Shown here piece by piece: positions 6,470 through 13,266 of a DNA stretch of 15,127 nt. Below the pieces are notes generated by a model that searched no databases, was not told where the DNA came from, and saw only the letters and a list, made by a program, of their open reading frames with translations. Numbering within the stretch: the stretch's first letter is position 1; every line of letters begins with the position of its first letter. A program made the translations under genes and the position numbers. The stretch is taken from contig DGSK01000007.1 of the NCBI GenBank assembly GCA_002393955.1, positions 5,445 to 20,571 of the forward strand. The letters are read 5' to 3'. Source of the DNA: Lachnospiraceae bacterium UBA4364 (GTDB taxonomy: Bacteria > Bacillota > Clostridia > Lachnospirales > Lachnospiraceae).

Positions 6470-7183
6470 TCATACAGCACCCCATTCCTTAGTAACCGTA
6501 TCTACCCAGACAAAGCTGTTATCCCCGATAGGACTTCCATCTCCATAAGTAGAAAATGTATCACATACAAGCAGATTCTGATCCTTAAAAAGATAAGTTC
6601 TCTTTACCGGAGTATGACCTGTTACCTGTAAGCAGCCTTTTGAATAGAAGTCGTATCCAAATCCGTATCCTCCAGTTCTTGCCCATATGGGTGAAGAATC
6701 ATGCCATAATTCAGTCTTCCGCATAATGTTTATACATTCAATCATATGATCTAAGGATGCGTCTGTATCATAGCCAAAATGCTCCATTACAAAACTTCGT
6801 GTCAGTCCTGCATGAGAAAACATGACATTATCTATCTTATGCATGATAGCCTCACTCTTTACCGGCAGAAGCTTTCTCAGTTCCTGAAGCCTTGCTACTA
6901 CAGTATCCCTTGCCAAAACAGAATATCCGGATTCCATGGTCTGCCATACATAGGACAGATCATGGTTTCCAAAGCATATAAGGCTATTCTGATGTTTCTT
7001 TATAAAATCCCGTATAGCATCAAAGGTATCATCATATAAGCCAATATTGTCCTGCTGATCCCAGTCATCAACAAAATCGCCTAAGAAAACGATCTTTTCA
7101 TAGCTGTCTTTATCAAGGAGATCATCAGCCCTTTCAAGCATCCAAGGTTTAAGATGTATATCAGGTATTACAAATACTTTCAT
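6470..7183 (-). CDS. Calcineurin-like metallophosphoesterase
   Basis: 237 residues with the complete metal-binding signature: DIH (8-10), GDFVDDW (34-40), GNHDLS (72-77), SHAGL (about 123-127) and GHTP (about 184-187). Such cytoplasmic enzymes hydrolyse phosphoesters with a two-metal centre. Length and motif order are like the PPP/ApaH-type phosphatases that act on phosphoproteins, dinucleoside polyphosphates or RNA ends; the substrate cannot be read from the sequence. The start is ATG 7183, with GAGGA of the preceding gene's last codons as ribosome binding site. The preceding stop is only six bases away, so translation is probably coupled. Its neighbours, a zinc-ribbon protein and a cREC-like protein, suggest a nucleic-acid or nucleotide processing module. 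Confidence 0.9.
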   Translation of the reverse strand: MKVFVIPDIHLKPWMLERADDLLDKDSYEKIVFLGDFVDDWDQQDNIGLYDDTFDAIRDFIKKHQNSLICFGNHDLSYVWQTMESGYSVLARDTVVARLQELRKLLPVKSEAIMHKIDNVMFSHAGLTRSFVMEHFGYDTDASLDHMIECINIMRKTELWHDSSPIWARTGGYGFGYDFYSKGCLQVTGHTPVKRTYLFKDQNLLVCDTFSTYGDGSPIGDNSFVWVDTVTKEWGAV

Positions 7184-7189
7184 AATATA

Positions 7190-7447
7190 TCAGTCCTCAT
7201 AAAATACGGGCGTTTCTATCTCATCCTTATCATCCCGAAGTTCAAAAGGCAAAGCTACAGTCTCATCATCAAAAGATACTATCCACTCATTGCATTTAGG
7301 ACATCTAACTTCCTTGCCCTTAACACCATTTTTCTTGGTGAAGGTAAGCATCCCTTCCCATTCACCGGGAGTAGCATCATATACAAAGCGATGTTCACAG
7401 TATCCACAGATTATTTCCCTAAATCGATAGCCCATATCATACTCCAT
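7190..7447 (-). CDS. Small zinc-ribbon protein
   Basis: 85 residues (81 if the second Met is used). Two CxxC pairs (C14-GY-C17 and C49-PK-C52) about 31 residues apart form a likely zinc ribbon; the C-terminus is acidic. A zinc knuckle of this kind usually binds nucleic acid or a protein partner; nothing more specific can be said. ATG 7447 has no good ribosome binding site, whereas ATG 7435 has GGAG six bases upstream, so MGYRFREII may be the true start. It lies 18 bases after one gene and six bases before the phosphoesterase, clearly within the operon. Confidence 0.8.
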   Translation of the reverse strand: MEYDMGYRFREIICGYCEHRFVYDATPGEWEGMLTFTKKNGVKGKEVRCPKCNEWIVSFDDETVALPFELRDDKDEIETPVFYED

Positions 7448-7465
7448 AATTTTTCAACCGTGATC

Positions 7466-7852
7466 CTACAGTCCAAGCTTCTCAGCCAAAGCCTTAGCCC
7501 GTGTCTCAGCAGCTATCTTTACAGCAGCCTCTTCACTATCAGCGTAAAGAGTAATGAAAAAATGATTGTCTGCCCTTCTGAAATGGTAGGTCATATCCCC
7601 ATACCAGCAAGTATCATCCTGCTCATCACAAAGCATAAGATTCCCCTTATCATCAAGCCATACTTCATAAAAGGGTCTTCCTACATATTCGGGATCATAA
7701 TCATCAGTATCATATTCCCTAATCTCCACATGATCATGCCCGGTTTTACGGTCATAGATTTGTCTAAGGATCTCAGCCTTTTCCGGATCTTCAGCAACTG
7801 CACATATTCGGTTGTTAGAGTACTGTCCTGCAGTAATGATATAAACCTTCAT
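7466..7852 (-). CDS. Uncharacterised 128-aa protein of the accessory operon
   Basis: I do not recognise the family. The protein starts MKVYIITAGQYSNNRICAVA, then a helix, an acidic middle (about 40-85, many Asp and Tyr, with YEVWLDDKGN) and a C-terminal helix (ADSEEAAVKIAAETRAKAL). It is soluble with no signal peptide. The opening strand followed by a charged helix looks like small proteins encoded on phages and integrated elements. ATG 7852 has GGAGG five bases upstream. It lies 18 bases before the zinc-ribbon gene. Confidence 0.8.
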   Translation of the reverse strand: MKVYIITAGQYSNNRICAVAEDPEKAEILRQIYDRKTGHDHVEIREYDTDDYDPEYVGRPFYEVWLDDKGNLMLCDEQDDTCWYGDMTYHFRRADNHFFITLYADSEEAAVKIAAETRAKALAEKLGL

Positions 7853-7892
7853 AATGACCTCCGATATGCATCCCCATTTCTCTGTAATATGA

Positions 7893-8080
7893 TTACTCTA
7901 TGTTCCATTTAATAGTAATGCTTGACGATTCAGAAGAAGCCTTGGCAGACAATTTATTTGACTCTTCATAAGCATCATCTGCATCTTCTCCTAAACTTAA
8001 GCGCTGGAGCAGGTTTTCCCAAAGATACTTATCGTCGTAGCAGCTGTTGTCTCATATCCTTTTGTCTCAAAATAACCCAT
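7893..8080 (-). pseudogene. Small operon gene broken by a one-base frameshift
   Basis: ATG 8080 follows a strong AGAGGAGGTTG, but the frame closes after 27 codons. A second frame picks up where the first loses sense and runs YDDKYLWENLLQRLSLGE... to TAA 7893-7895, with a normal helical, acidic composition and no start codon of its own. Joining the two near 8035-8045, for example by restoring one T in GCTGCTACGAC, gives a protein of roughly 63 residues. The strong ribosome binding site shows that it was a real gene. A sequencing error would look the same, and I see no slippery heptamer for programmed frameshifting. Product unknown. Confidence 0.55.
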
Positions 8081-8101
8081 TGTTACAACCTCCTCTAAAA
8101 C

Positions 8102-8257
8102 TTAAACTCTATCATTAATATCCTGCCCCGTCATTAAACCGGTAATATAATATATATATCGCTTATAAACGGATCCTTTTTCTCCCCCTCTATCTATATA
8201 AGGAAGAAAGCCGGACTTAATATCGAATAGTTTCAAAAACATTTTATTCAAGCTCAT
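8102..8257 (-). CDS. Small hypothetical protein, 51 aa
   Basis: ATG 8257 begins 12 bases after the stop of the Lys-rich gene, and TAA 8102 lies 21 bases before the next gene, so spacing fits the operon. The product has a hydrophobic N-terminal stretch (MSLNKMFLKLFDIKSGFLPY) and a Tyr/Ile-rich middle, with an ordinary amino-acid mix. The ribosome binding site is only an A/G-rich tract (GAAAGAAGAAGA). I do not recognise it. Confidence 0.45.
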   Translation of the reverse strand: MSLNKMFLKLFDIKSGFLPYIDRGGEKGSVYKRYIYYITGLMTGQDINDRV

Positions 8258-8269
8258 AATCTTCTTCTT

Positions 8270-8674
8270 TCACCTTGGACTGCTTTTCTTCTTTCCAGTC
8301 TTCTTTGCTTTTATGAGCTTAGTCTTGCTTTTCTTATCCTTTGATTCTTCTTTTACCTTATTATATTTCCGTCCTGCTCTCTCATAGGCTTCCATTTCAT
8401 CCTTCTGTGCCTTAAGAAGCCTAATCCATTCTTCATAATATTTCCTCAGCCGAAGTTCCTGCATAGTGTCTTGAGCTTCCTTACTTTGTATAAGACCTAT
8501 GTATGTGGTTCTTGTTCCCCCTTCTTCCTTTTTATATTCAGCAAGATAAACATATTTATCATCTACAATCCTCGTTGTGCCTTTTTTAAGAGGCTTCATC
8601 ATTGCCTCATAATGAGCTATTTCTTTATCCAGTCTGTCTATTTCTTTTAAAACCATTTCATAAAATGCTGACAT
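8270..8674 (-). CDS. Lys-rich helical protein, first gene of the accessory operon
   Basis: 134 residues from ATG 8674, which has AGGAGG five bases upstream. The ATG 27 bases earlier (8701) overlaps the -10 box and cannot be the start if that promoter is right. Residues about 1-30 and 75-115 are charged helices, probably coiled coil, around a beta-like segment (KYVYLAEYKKEEGGTRTTYIG). The last 30 residues are a disordered Lys/Ser tail (KKTGKKKSSPR). The tail suggests contact with nucleic acid. The family is not recognised; small proteins of this make-up are common on conjugative elements of Bacillota. Confidence 0.75.
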   Translation of the reverse strand: MSAFYEMVLKEIDRLDKEIAHYEAMMKPLKKGTTRIVDDKYVYLAEYKKEEGGTRTTYIGLIQSKEAQDTMQELRLRKYYEEWIRLLKAQKDEMEAYERAGRKYNKVKEESKDKKSKTKLIKAKKTGKKKSSPR

Positions 8675-8699
8675 ATCTGCCTCCTGAATGTTTTTAAGC

Positions 8700-8729
8700 A
8701 TTATATATTTTTAACCTTATATATATCAA
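8700..8729 (-). promoter_or_regulatory. Promoter of the minus-strand accessory operon
   Basis: TTGATA (8724-8729), 18 bases, then a perfect TATAAT (8700-8705). It places the start site near 8693, about 19 bases before the ATG at 8674. The word GGTTAAAAA (8708-8716 on this strand) sits in the spacer and recurs in the intergenic repeats. Confidence 0.65.
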
Positions 8730-8806
8730 TATCATATACATCTATTTTTCACCCCCCTATTTTATGCAAATCACACAATACCAAAGGTTCCCTTTAGTTC
8801 TTTTGA

Positions 8807-8849
8807 TACTAAATCTGCGGTTAAAAATACTAAATTTTACGGTTAAAAA
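8807..8849 (+). repeat. Two tandem 21/22-base direct repeats, probable operator
   Basis: The unit TACTAAATctGCGGTTAAAAA is followed at once by TACTAAATtttaCGGTTAAAAA, differing only in the middle. The core GGTTAAAAA appears again at 8897-8905 beside the ribosome binding site of the plus-strand gene and inverted at 8708-8716 in the opposing promoter. Placement between divergent genes suggests binding sites for a regulator or replication-type iterons. Confidence 0.55.
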
Positions 8850-8907
8850 ATTTTTTTCATATATATACAGAGCATCAATTAAGCACACAGAAAGGAGGTT
8901 AAAAAGG

Positions 8908-9144
8908 ATGCCCTACAGCTTCGAACAGCAGCTCTGTATCAGCTTCGGCAGGAAGCTTGGTCTTCCCCTGCATGACTTTGCAGATCCTGACTACAGCCCG
9001 GACCGCATGACAACCATCATTCATGGACTCTTGGCAGGTCTTAGCAAGGAAGAGATAGAGATCCTCAGGGATAAGACTATCAGCGATACGGAAGCCAGCA
9101 ACAGATGCTTTGGAATGCGTATTAGCAAAACCAAGGCAAGTTAA
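8908..9144 (+). CDS. Uncharacterised 78-aa protein
   Basis: The start ATG 8908 is chosen over the earlier in-frame ATG at 8764 because AAAGGAGGT lies eight bases before it. The product is soluble and helical. Residues about 17-50 (LGLPLHDFADPDYSPDRM..., then GLLAGLSKEEIE) resemble a short helical repeat (F-A-x-P-x-F/Y-x-x-x-x-M-x-x-I-x-x-G-L-x-x-G-L) that I associate with accessory proteins of Bacillota mobile elements; this is a memory-based likeness. It is divergent from the small-gene operon and lies 88 bases before a gene with a sigma-like helix-turn-helix. Function unknown. Confidence 0.72.
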   Translation: MPYSFEQQLCISFGRKLGLPLHDFADPDYSPDRMTTIIHGLLAGLSKEEIEILRDKTISDTEASNRCFGMRISKTKAS

Positions 9145-9174
9145 AAAACAAATTTTGTAACCAATGTCACTCTG

Positions 9175-9200
9175 CCGGCATCAGCATCATCCGGTGCCGG
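9175..9200 (+). other. Intercistronic hairpin
   Basis: CCGGCATC pairs with GGTGCCGG over eight pairs (one G-T) around a ten-base loop. It lies between the 78-aa gene and the next gene, 18 bases before the latter's AGGAGG. It has no T tail, so mRNA processing, stability or an ill-defined binding site is more likely than termination. Confidence 0.4.
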
Positions 9201-9232
9201 TGGGGTACACACCACAACAGGAGGAAAAAATT

Positions 9233-9828
9233 ATGTACATTAAATGTAACGATAGGCACTGTCAGAAAATTATGCAGGAGCGTATTAACAAAGGACACAG
9301 TAAGGTATATCCCGATAAGCCTATGTATTTTGAGGGCTTTGATCCGTATGGCAATTTCTTTACTACGATATTCCTCATCAAAATTTGCTGCGTATATTTC
9401 CCGTTGTCAAATGAATATAAGGATCTGGCACCGGAAAAATTTGATGAATTATTAAAAATTTATAGGAATAGTGAGCATGCCATTAAGTCAGAGGCTAAAA
9501 AGTTAAAAAATCATGGCTTCAGTGTTTACAATTATGGTGATTCTAATGAGCTGGAAGTTCTTATAGATGACCTCCACATTGACATTACTGCCAGGGACTA
9601 CTCTGCTAATCAGTTATCAGATCTCATTTATGATGCTCTGGATACTTTATCGCAGTTCAGTCCGAAATCATTACAGGTCTTTTCTTTAAAGGTAAAACTC
9701 AGACAGAACTTTCCGAAGAACTGGGCTGTACGCAGTCTACTATCTCTTATCAGAAGGACAGGGCTATCGAACTCATTACCCAGTACTTTAAGAACCATGG
9801 GTATGAAGCTGAGGACTTTGAGCTGTAG
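9233..9828 (+). pseudogene. Gene with C-terminal sigma-70 region-4-like HTH, frameshifted
   Basis: ATG 9233 follows AGGAGG (9219-9224). About 140 residues read sensibly (DDLHIDITARDYSANQLSDL near the end), then the frame turns into unlike sequence and ends at 9898. From about 9660 the -1 frame instead encodes IITGLFFKGKTQTELSEELG and then CTQSTISYQKDRAIELI, a classic sigma-70 region-4 helix-turn-helix, ending FEL at TAG 9826-9828. One lost base near 9645-9665 explains both. No slippery heptamer is visible, so programmed frameshifting is unlikely. Intact, it would be a DNA-binding regulator of about 198 residues with an unrecognised N-terminal domain, perhaps controlling the neighbouring repeats. 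A sequencing error cannot be excluded. Confidence 0.7.
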
Positions 9829-9855
9829 GCTGGGTTCCGCTGTTACGGATAGCAA

Positions 9856-9886
9856 AAGGCTGGCAGATATAATGTCTGTCAGCCTT
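9856..9886. terminator. Hairpin between convergent genes, likely terminator
   Basis: AAGGCTGGCAGA pairs with TCTGTCAGCCTT over 12 pairs (one G-T) around a seven-base loop. On the minus strand the stem ends in TTTT; on the plus strand there is no T tail. It lies between the HTH gene and the convergent SAP/DUF6434 fragment, so it best serves the minus-strand unit. Confidence 0.5.
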
Positions 9887-9922
9887 ACAGTGGCATAATC
9901 TTTGGACGGATTATCTTCCAGG

Positions 9923-10204
9923 TCACCATTCCAACACTTTAAGATCAGATCTCTCATATTTGTTTTGACCTTTGAGGCTTTTCTTATACTTCCAGCATCT
10001 TATAGCATCATCCAGCGAAGCACCTTTGTTATCTGCAAAGAAATCCCTGATATAGGTATTATACTCAAACTGCTTTCCAATAACGGTCTGCCCCTGCTTT
10101 GCTGTTCTTTTGATCTCATAATAAGCATCAATGGCATCACCATATGTTTTCCCGGAATTCGCTTTGAGCCATTTTTGAAATGTCACATTGAAAGAAAATA
10201 ATCT
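9923..10204 (-). pseudogene. Beheaded C-terminal fragment of a SAP/DUF6434-type protein
   Basis: About 93 codons match, as I recall the family, the C-terminal half of SAP-domain proteins carrying DUF6434: FSFNVTFQKWLKANSGKT, then FEYNTYIRDFFADNKG, DAIRCWKYKKS and YERSDLKVLE. The family likeness begins right at the stop codon of the GNAT gene (AGA TTA TTT TCT TTC ...). There is no ATG and no ribosome binding site; the only candidate start is GTG 10186, inside the conserved part. Full-length relatives carry an N-terminal SAP region and the first part of DUF6434, about 100 residues that are missing here. This is most simply a remnant left by a deletion whose breakpoint is the GNAT stop codon. 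Confidence 0.65.
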
Positions 10205-10855
10205 TCATAAATCCATTCTGAACGTCCAATTTCCAATGATTTTTGCATTGCATTCAAGCGTTTCTTCTTTTACAAGCGTGAACCCGTTATTGATGTAAAA
10301 CGCCACATTTTTCTCAGAATTGGTAGTTACGGTAATCAGGTTTCCACCATTGGATTTTACCAAAGGAATAAGGAAATCCTGTATAGCACCCGATCCGATG
10401 CCTCGCTTCTGATTATCCGGATCAACTGCCAAAAAATATAAATGCCAACGAGGTTCCGGGATGCTTTTTACAACAATTTCCGTTTTATCTGACATTTCCA
10501 TAAATTCAAGCGTGTCTTTAATCCCGATTCTCGCTATAATACCTGCCATTCCACTTACAGCATAATCCCAAAAGCCAACCGGCTTATCTGACGGTTTCTC
10601 AACAATCACGATACTTGTAACTTTTCCGTCAATAATACCTATATAGCAGTCATCCTTGCGGATTGTAGCTCTGAAGATTCCCTTCATCAGATGCTCATAA
10701 AAACTACGCAGCTTTATCTCAGAGTTGAACCTGTCTTCGAAAACTCCCCAGAACAACGGATATTTTACAAAAGAATCAACGAAGACATTTAATACATCAT
10801 CTTCATAAGATTTCTCAAACCGTACATATTCTATTCTGTCTGAAGTGTTGACCAT
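10205..10855 (-). CDS. GNAT-family N-acetyltransferase
   Basis: 216 residues. These cytoplasmic enzymes move an acetyl group from acetyl-CoA to an amine. The acetyl-CoA loop is in LYFLAVDPDNQKRGIGSGAI (about 139-158), with Q/R-x-x-G-x-G as QKRGIG; YINNGF (187-192) is the usual C-terminal motif. The acceptor is unknown; an antibiotic-type or small-molecule substrate is possible. ATG 10855 was chosen over the GTG nine bases upstream because AAGGTGA (10861-10867) sits six bases before it. No clear promoter was found. A truncated SAP/DUF6434 fragment follows in the same frame directly after its stop. Confidence 0.9.
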   Translation of the reverse strand: MVNTSDRIEYVRFEKSYEDDVLNVFVDSFVKYPLFWGVFEDRFNSEIKLRSFYEHLMKGIFRATIRKDDCYIGIIDGKVTSIVIVEKPSDKPVGFWDYAVSGMAGIIARIGIKDTLEFMEMSDKTEIVVKSIPEPRWHLYFLAVDPDNQKRGIGSGAIQDFLIPLVKSNGGNLITVTTNSEKNVAFYINNGFTLVKEETLECNAKIIGNWTFRMDL

Positions 10856-11102
10856 ATCACTCACCTTATTAAGTAATCACTACATCTTACACAAAAATAC
10901 ATATCAGATCAGAATGCTAATCAAAATATGCACTCTTATTCATATTTCAACTCCCTATTTCCTTATATTCAGGATTTCACAAACCTTGGTATATTTTACT
11001 GGAAGATAATCGTACTATCAAAACTCCTCTATCAAAAACCACACCTTATACGCAGCATTTGCACACCCTATGTCAGCATACCATATCCTACATACAACAC
11101 AG

Positions 11103-11357
11103 TCAGATTATGGCATCCAGAATATCCACTATCCCCTCTATAGCAGCCTCTATAACGCCTCCACCACCGGATGCCTTATCTGATGCTTTATCCTTAGGAT
11201 CATCAGCTATATTGGGTTCATTTGCCATATTGGACTCAGCTTTTAACTCTGTATTATCCACTGCTTTTATTACCTCACGCCTGAATATATCCTTTACGGA
11301 ATTGTGTTCTCAAGAGCCCCTCATATTGTAAATTAGGTTTTTGCATTTATCCGACAT
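11103..11357 (-). pseudogene. Small gene interrupted by an in-frame TGA
   Basis: From ATG 11357 the frame reads MSDKCKNLIYNMRGS, hits TGA at 11310-11312, then continues in register for 68 protein-like residues (HNSVKDIFRREVIKAVDN early, GGGGVIEAAIEGIVDILDAI at the end) to TGA 11103-11105. A 19-codon frame (11357-11416) ends in TAATG overlapping this ATG. A strong promoter lies about 85 bases upstream. The C-terminus suggests an amphipathic helix after a Gly linker. No family is recognised. Nonsense mutation is the simplest reading; nothing points to selenocysteine. The 247 bases between it and the GNAT gene show no gene. Confidence 0.42.
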
Positions 11358-11440
11358 TACTCAAGAAAACTCTTGGGAACGCAGCCCCGCAAAGGATATA
11401 TATAATGTTTTATCATTCTTAATCTGTCCTATTAAAGGAA

Positions 11441-11469
11441 ATTATAGCATCCGTGTCCGTTATGCTCAA
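11441..11469 (-). promoter_or_regulatory. Strong sigma-A promoter, minus strand, beside the IS left end
   Basis: TTGAGC (11464-11469), 17 bases, TATAAT (11441-11446), with TG one base before the -10 box (extended). It points away from the IS element towards the interrupted small gene. The IS end lies 25 bases upstream of the -35 box. Confidence 0.7.
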
Positions 11470-11494
11470 CAATTACACTATAGTTTGGGAACAG

Positions 11495-11561
11495 TGCATA
11501 TGGCGGCCGTAAACGGCCGCTTGTGCGGAGCTAAACGGCCGCGATGCGGAGCGAGCGGCCA
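11495..11561 (+). repeat. Left end of the IS21-family element with subterminal repeats
   Basis: It starts TGCATATGGCGG. Inside are the inverted repeat GCGGCCGT-AA-ACGGCCGC and two direct copies of TAAACGGCCGC followed by TGCGGAGC, then GAGCGGCC. Such multiple repeats are the usual transposase-binding sites of IS21 elements. Confidence 0.65.
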
Positions 11562-11568
11562 CCCTCCA

Positions 11569-11631
11569 TTGATATAAGCAGCAATCCTTCCCCATAATGA
11601 TGTTATGCCGCAATGCGGTAAATCTAACATC
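11569..11631 (+). promoter_or_regulatory. istA promoter and leader hairpin
   Basis: TTGATA (11569-11574), 18 bases, CATAAT (11593-11598) could drive istA. Directly after it GATGTTA+TGCCGC pairs with GCGGTA+TAACATC (13 pairs, a four-base bulge, loop AAT), ending just before AAGGAGGG. A hairpin here could limit translation from transcripts that read in from outside. Confidence 0.45.
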
Positions 11632-11646
11632 AAGGAGGGATAATGC

Positions 11647-13266
11647 ATGCTCGACTATAAAGACATCATTATCAAACACTACGCCCTGCACATGTCAGGC
11701 AGAGAAATTGCGGCTGCCCTGGGCGTAAGCAAATCAGGTGTTAACGAATTCCTGAATGCTTTTGACAAGTGCGATACGCTCCACTATCCTCTTCCGGAAG
11801 GAATCACCAACTACGGTATTGCCGAGATGGTGTATGGTTCCGTAAAGAGGAACGGTACCCGTGACATCAGCTTTGAGCTGCCTGATTTTGCTGATGTCGA
11901 AGCACAGATGAGTCACCGTAAAAACATGACCCTCGTCTTCCTGTGGGGAAGATACAAGAACCGCTGCTGTGCCGAAGGAAAGAAGTTCTACTCGTACAGG
12001 CAGTTCTGTGACCTGTATCTTCACTGGTGCAAAGAGAATGCTGAATCCATGCATCTCAATGCAGTGGTCGGACAGAAGATCGAAATCGATTTTGCCGGAA
12101 AGACATTTGAACTGATCAACCGGTTTACGGGAGAAATCAGCACCATTGTCGTATTTGTAGCTGTTCTTCCGTACTCGCAGTACATTTACGCGGAAGGAAT
12201 GCTGTCGACAAAAGAGGCGCAATGGATTGAGGTCAATAACCATGCGCTCCGGGCTTTCGGCGGTGTTACGCCCCTGGTTGTCTGTGACAACTGTAAGCAG
12301 GCCGTAATTGCGAACAGGGACTGGATTGAGCCGGAACTCAATAAGGATTATGCAGAATGGGCTGAGCATAACCATACAGTGATCCTCCCTGCAAAAGTCA
12401 GGAAACCCAGGTACAAAAGTTCTGTTGAGAACGCTGTAGGCATCCTGGAAAAAGGATTCTTTCATGAGCTTGAAGAAAACCAGTACTTCAGCCTGGAGGC
12501 TTTCAACGATGATCTATGGGAAAAACTTTCCGAGCTGAACAGCGGTCTCCTCAAGGGCAGGAATTACAGCCGTCATGACCGTCTTCTTGAAGAAAGACCG
12601 GAACTGATGCCTCTTCCTTCCACGCAGTTCCACTACATGGAACGGAAGACAGCAAAGGTATCAAGCGACTTCCACGTACGCTTTGATAACGCTTATTATA
12701 GCGTACCAAAGCAATATTTGCACAAACAGGTTTTGATCCGTGCCACAAGTTCTGTTGTTAAGGTCTATGACCAGGCAGGACAGCCGCTCTGTGAATGGCC
12801 AAGAGCTCACTATAAAGGTCAGTGGATGACCGATCCGGAACATCTGCCGCAGAATTTCAAGGGCTTCTCGGAGTGGAACAGTACATACTTTATCCAGAAA
12901 GCCCTTACGATCGGACCGAACACTGCCGATGTGATCCGGCGGATCCTGACAAGCAGGAAATATGAAGTGCAGACGTACCGCCAGTGTGTCGGTGTCCTTG
13001 GTTTTGCAAAGAAATACAGCAAGCCTTCACTTGAGGAATGCTGCCGTCAGGCATTAGAGCTGAATAAAACAACCTATACATTCATCAAGAATTCCATTCC
13101 GGCAATAGCCGCAGAGTTAATGACTGATGCTGACCGCAGACGGATCAACGATGAGAAGAACAAGGGTGCCTATGTCATGGGATCCGATGCCTCCGACCTT
13201 AACCTCCTCCTGGCTAAAAGCCAGCACCTTCTTGAAGAATCCCAGGAAGGGGGTGATGAGGAATGA
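11647..13266 (+). CDS. istA: IS21-family transposase IstA
   Basis: 539 residues, typical of IstA, the DDE-type transposase that cuts and joins the element's ends together with IstB. A helix-turn-helix lies at about 15-36 (HMSGREIAAALGVSKSGVNEF). The rve-type catalytic core carries D148 (EIDFAG), D214 (VVCDNCK) and E261 (SSVENAVG), with the second Asp and Glu 46 residues apart. A beta-rich C-terminal domain follows from about 330 (FHVRFDNAYYSVPKQYL). The start is ATG 11647 with AAGGAGGG seven bases before it; the ATG four bases earlier hits a stop at once. Its stop overlaps the istB start as ATGA. No damage is seen. Confidence 0.96.
   Translation: MLDYKDIIIKHYALHMSGREIAAALGVSKSGVNEFLNAFDKCDTLHYPLPEGITNYGIAEMVYGSVKRNGTRDISFELPDFADVEAQMSHRKNMTLVFLWGRYKNRCCAEGKKFYSYRQFCDLYLHWCKENAESMHLNAVVGQKIEIDFAGKTFELINRFTGEISTIVVFVAVLPYSQYIYAEGMLSTKEAQWIEVNNHALRAFGGVTPLVVCDNCKQAVIANRDWIEPELNKDYAEWAEHNHTVILPAKVRKPRYKSSVENAVGILEKGFFHELEENQYFSLEAFNDDLWEKLSELNSGLLKGRNYSRHDRLLEERPELMPLPSTQFHYMERKTAKVSSDFHVRFDNAYYSVPKQYLHKQVLIRATSSVVKVYDQAGQPLCEWPRAHYKGQWMTDPEHLPQNFKGFSEWNSTYFIQKALTIGPNTADVIRRILTSRKYEVQTYRQCVGVLGFAKKYSKPSLEECCRQALELNKTTYTFIKNSIPAIAAELMTDADRRRINDEKNKGAYVMGSDASDLNLLLAKSQHLLEESQEGGDEE

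Noticed and set aside
7154..7912. Plus-strand frame of 252 codons
   Set aside because: It mirrors the zinc-ribbon and 128-aa genes, which have ribosome binding sites and sensible composition on the minus strand.
9660..9700. Programmed -1 frameshift in the HTH gene
   Set aside because: I found no X-XXY-YYZ slippery heptamer in the overlap and no downstream stimulator; a plain one-base loss is simpler.
10917..10943. Eight-codon minus-strand peptide MNKSAYFD with GGGAG before it, upstream of the GNAT gene
   Set aside because: It is too short to support without expression data, and no attenuator structure follows.
11310..11312. In-frame TGA as a selenocysteine codon
   Set aside because: The product has no redox motif around it and no recognisable selenocysteine insertion hairpin follows.
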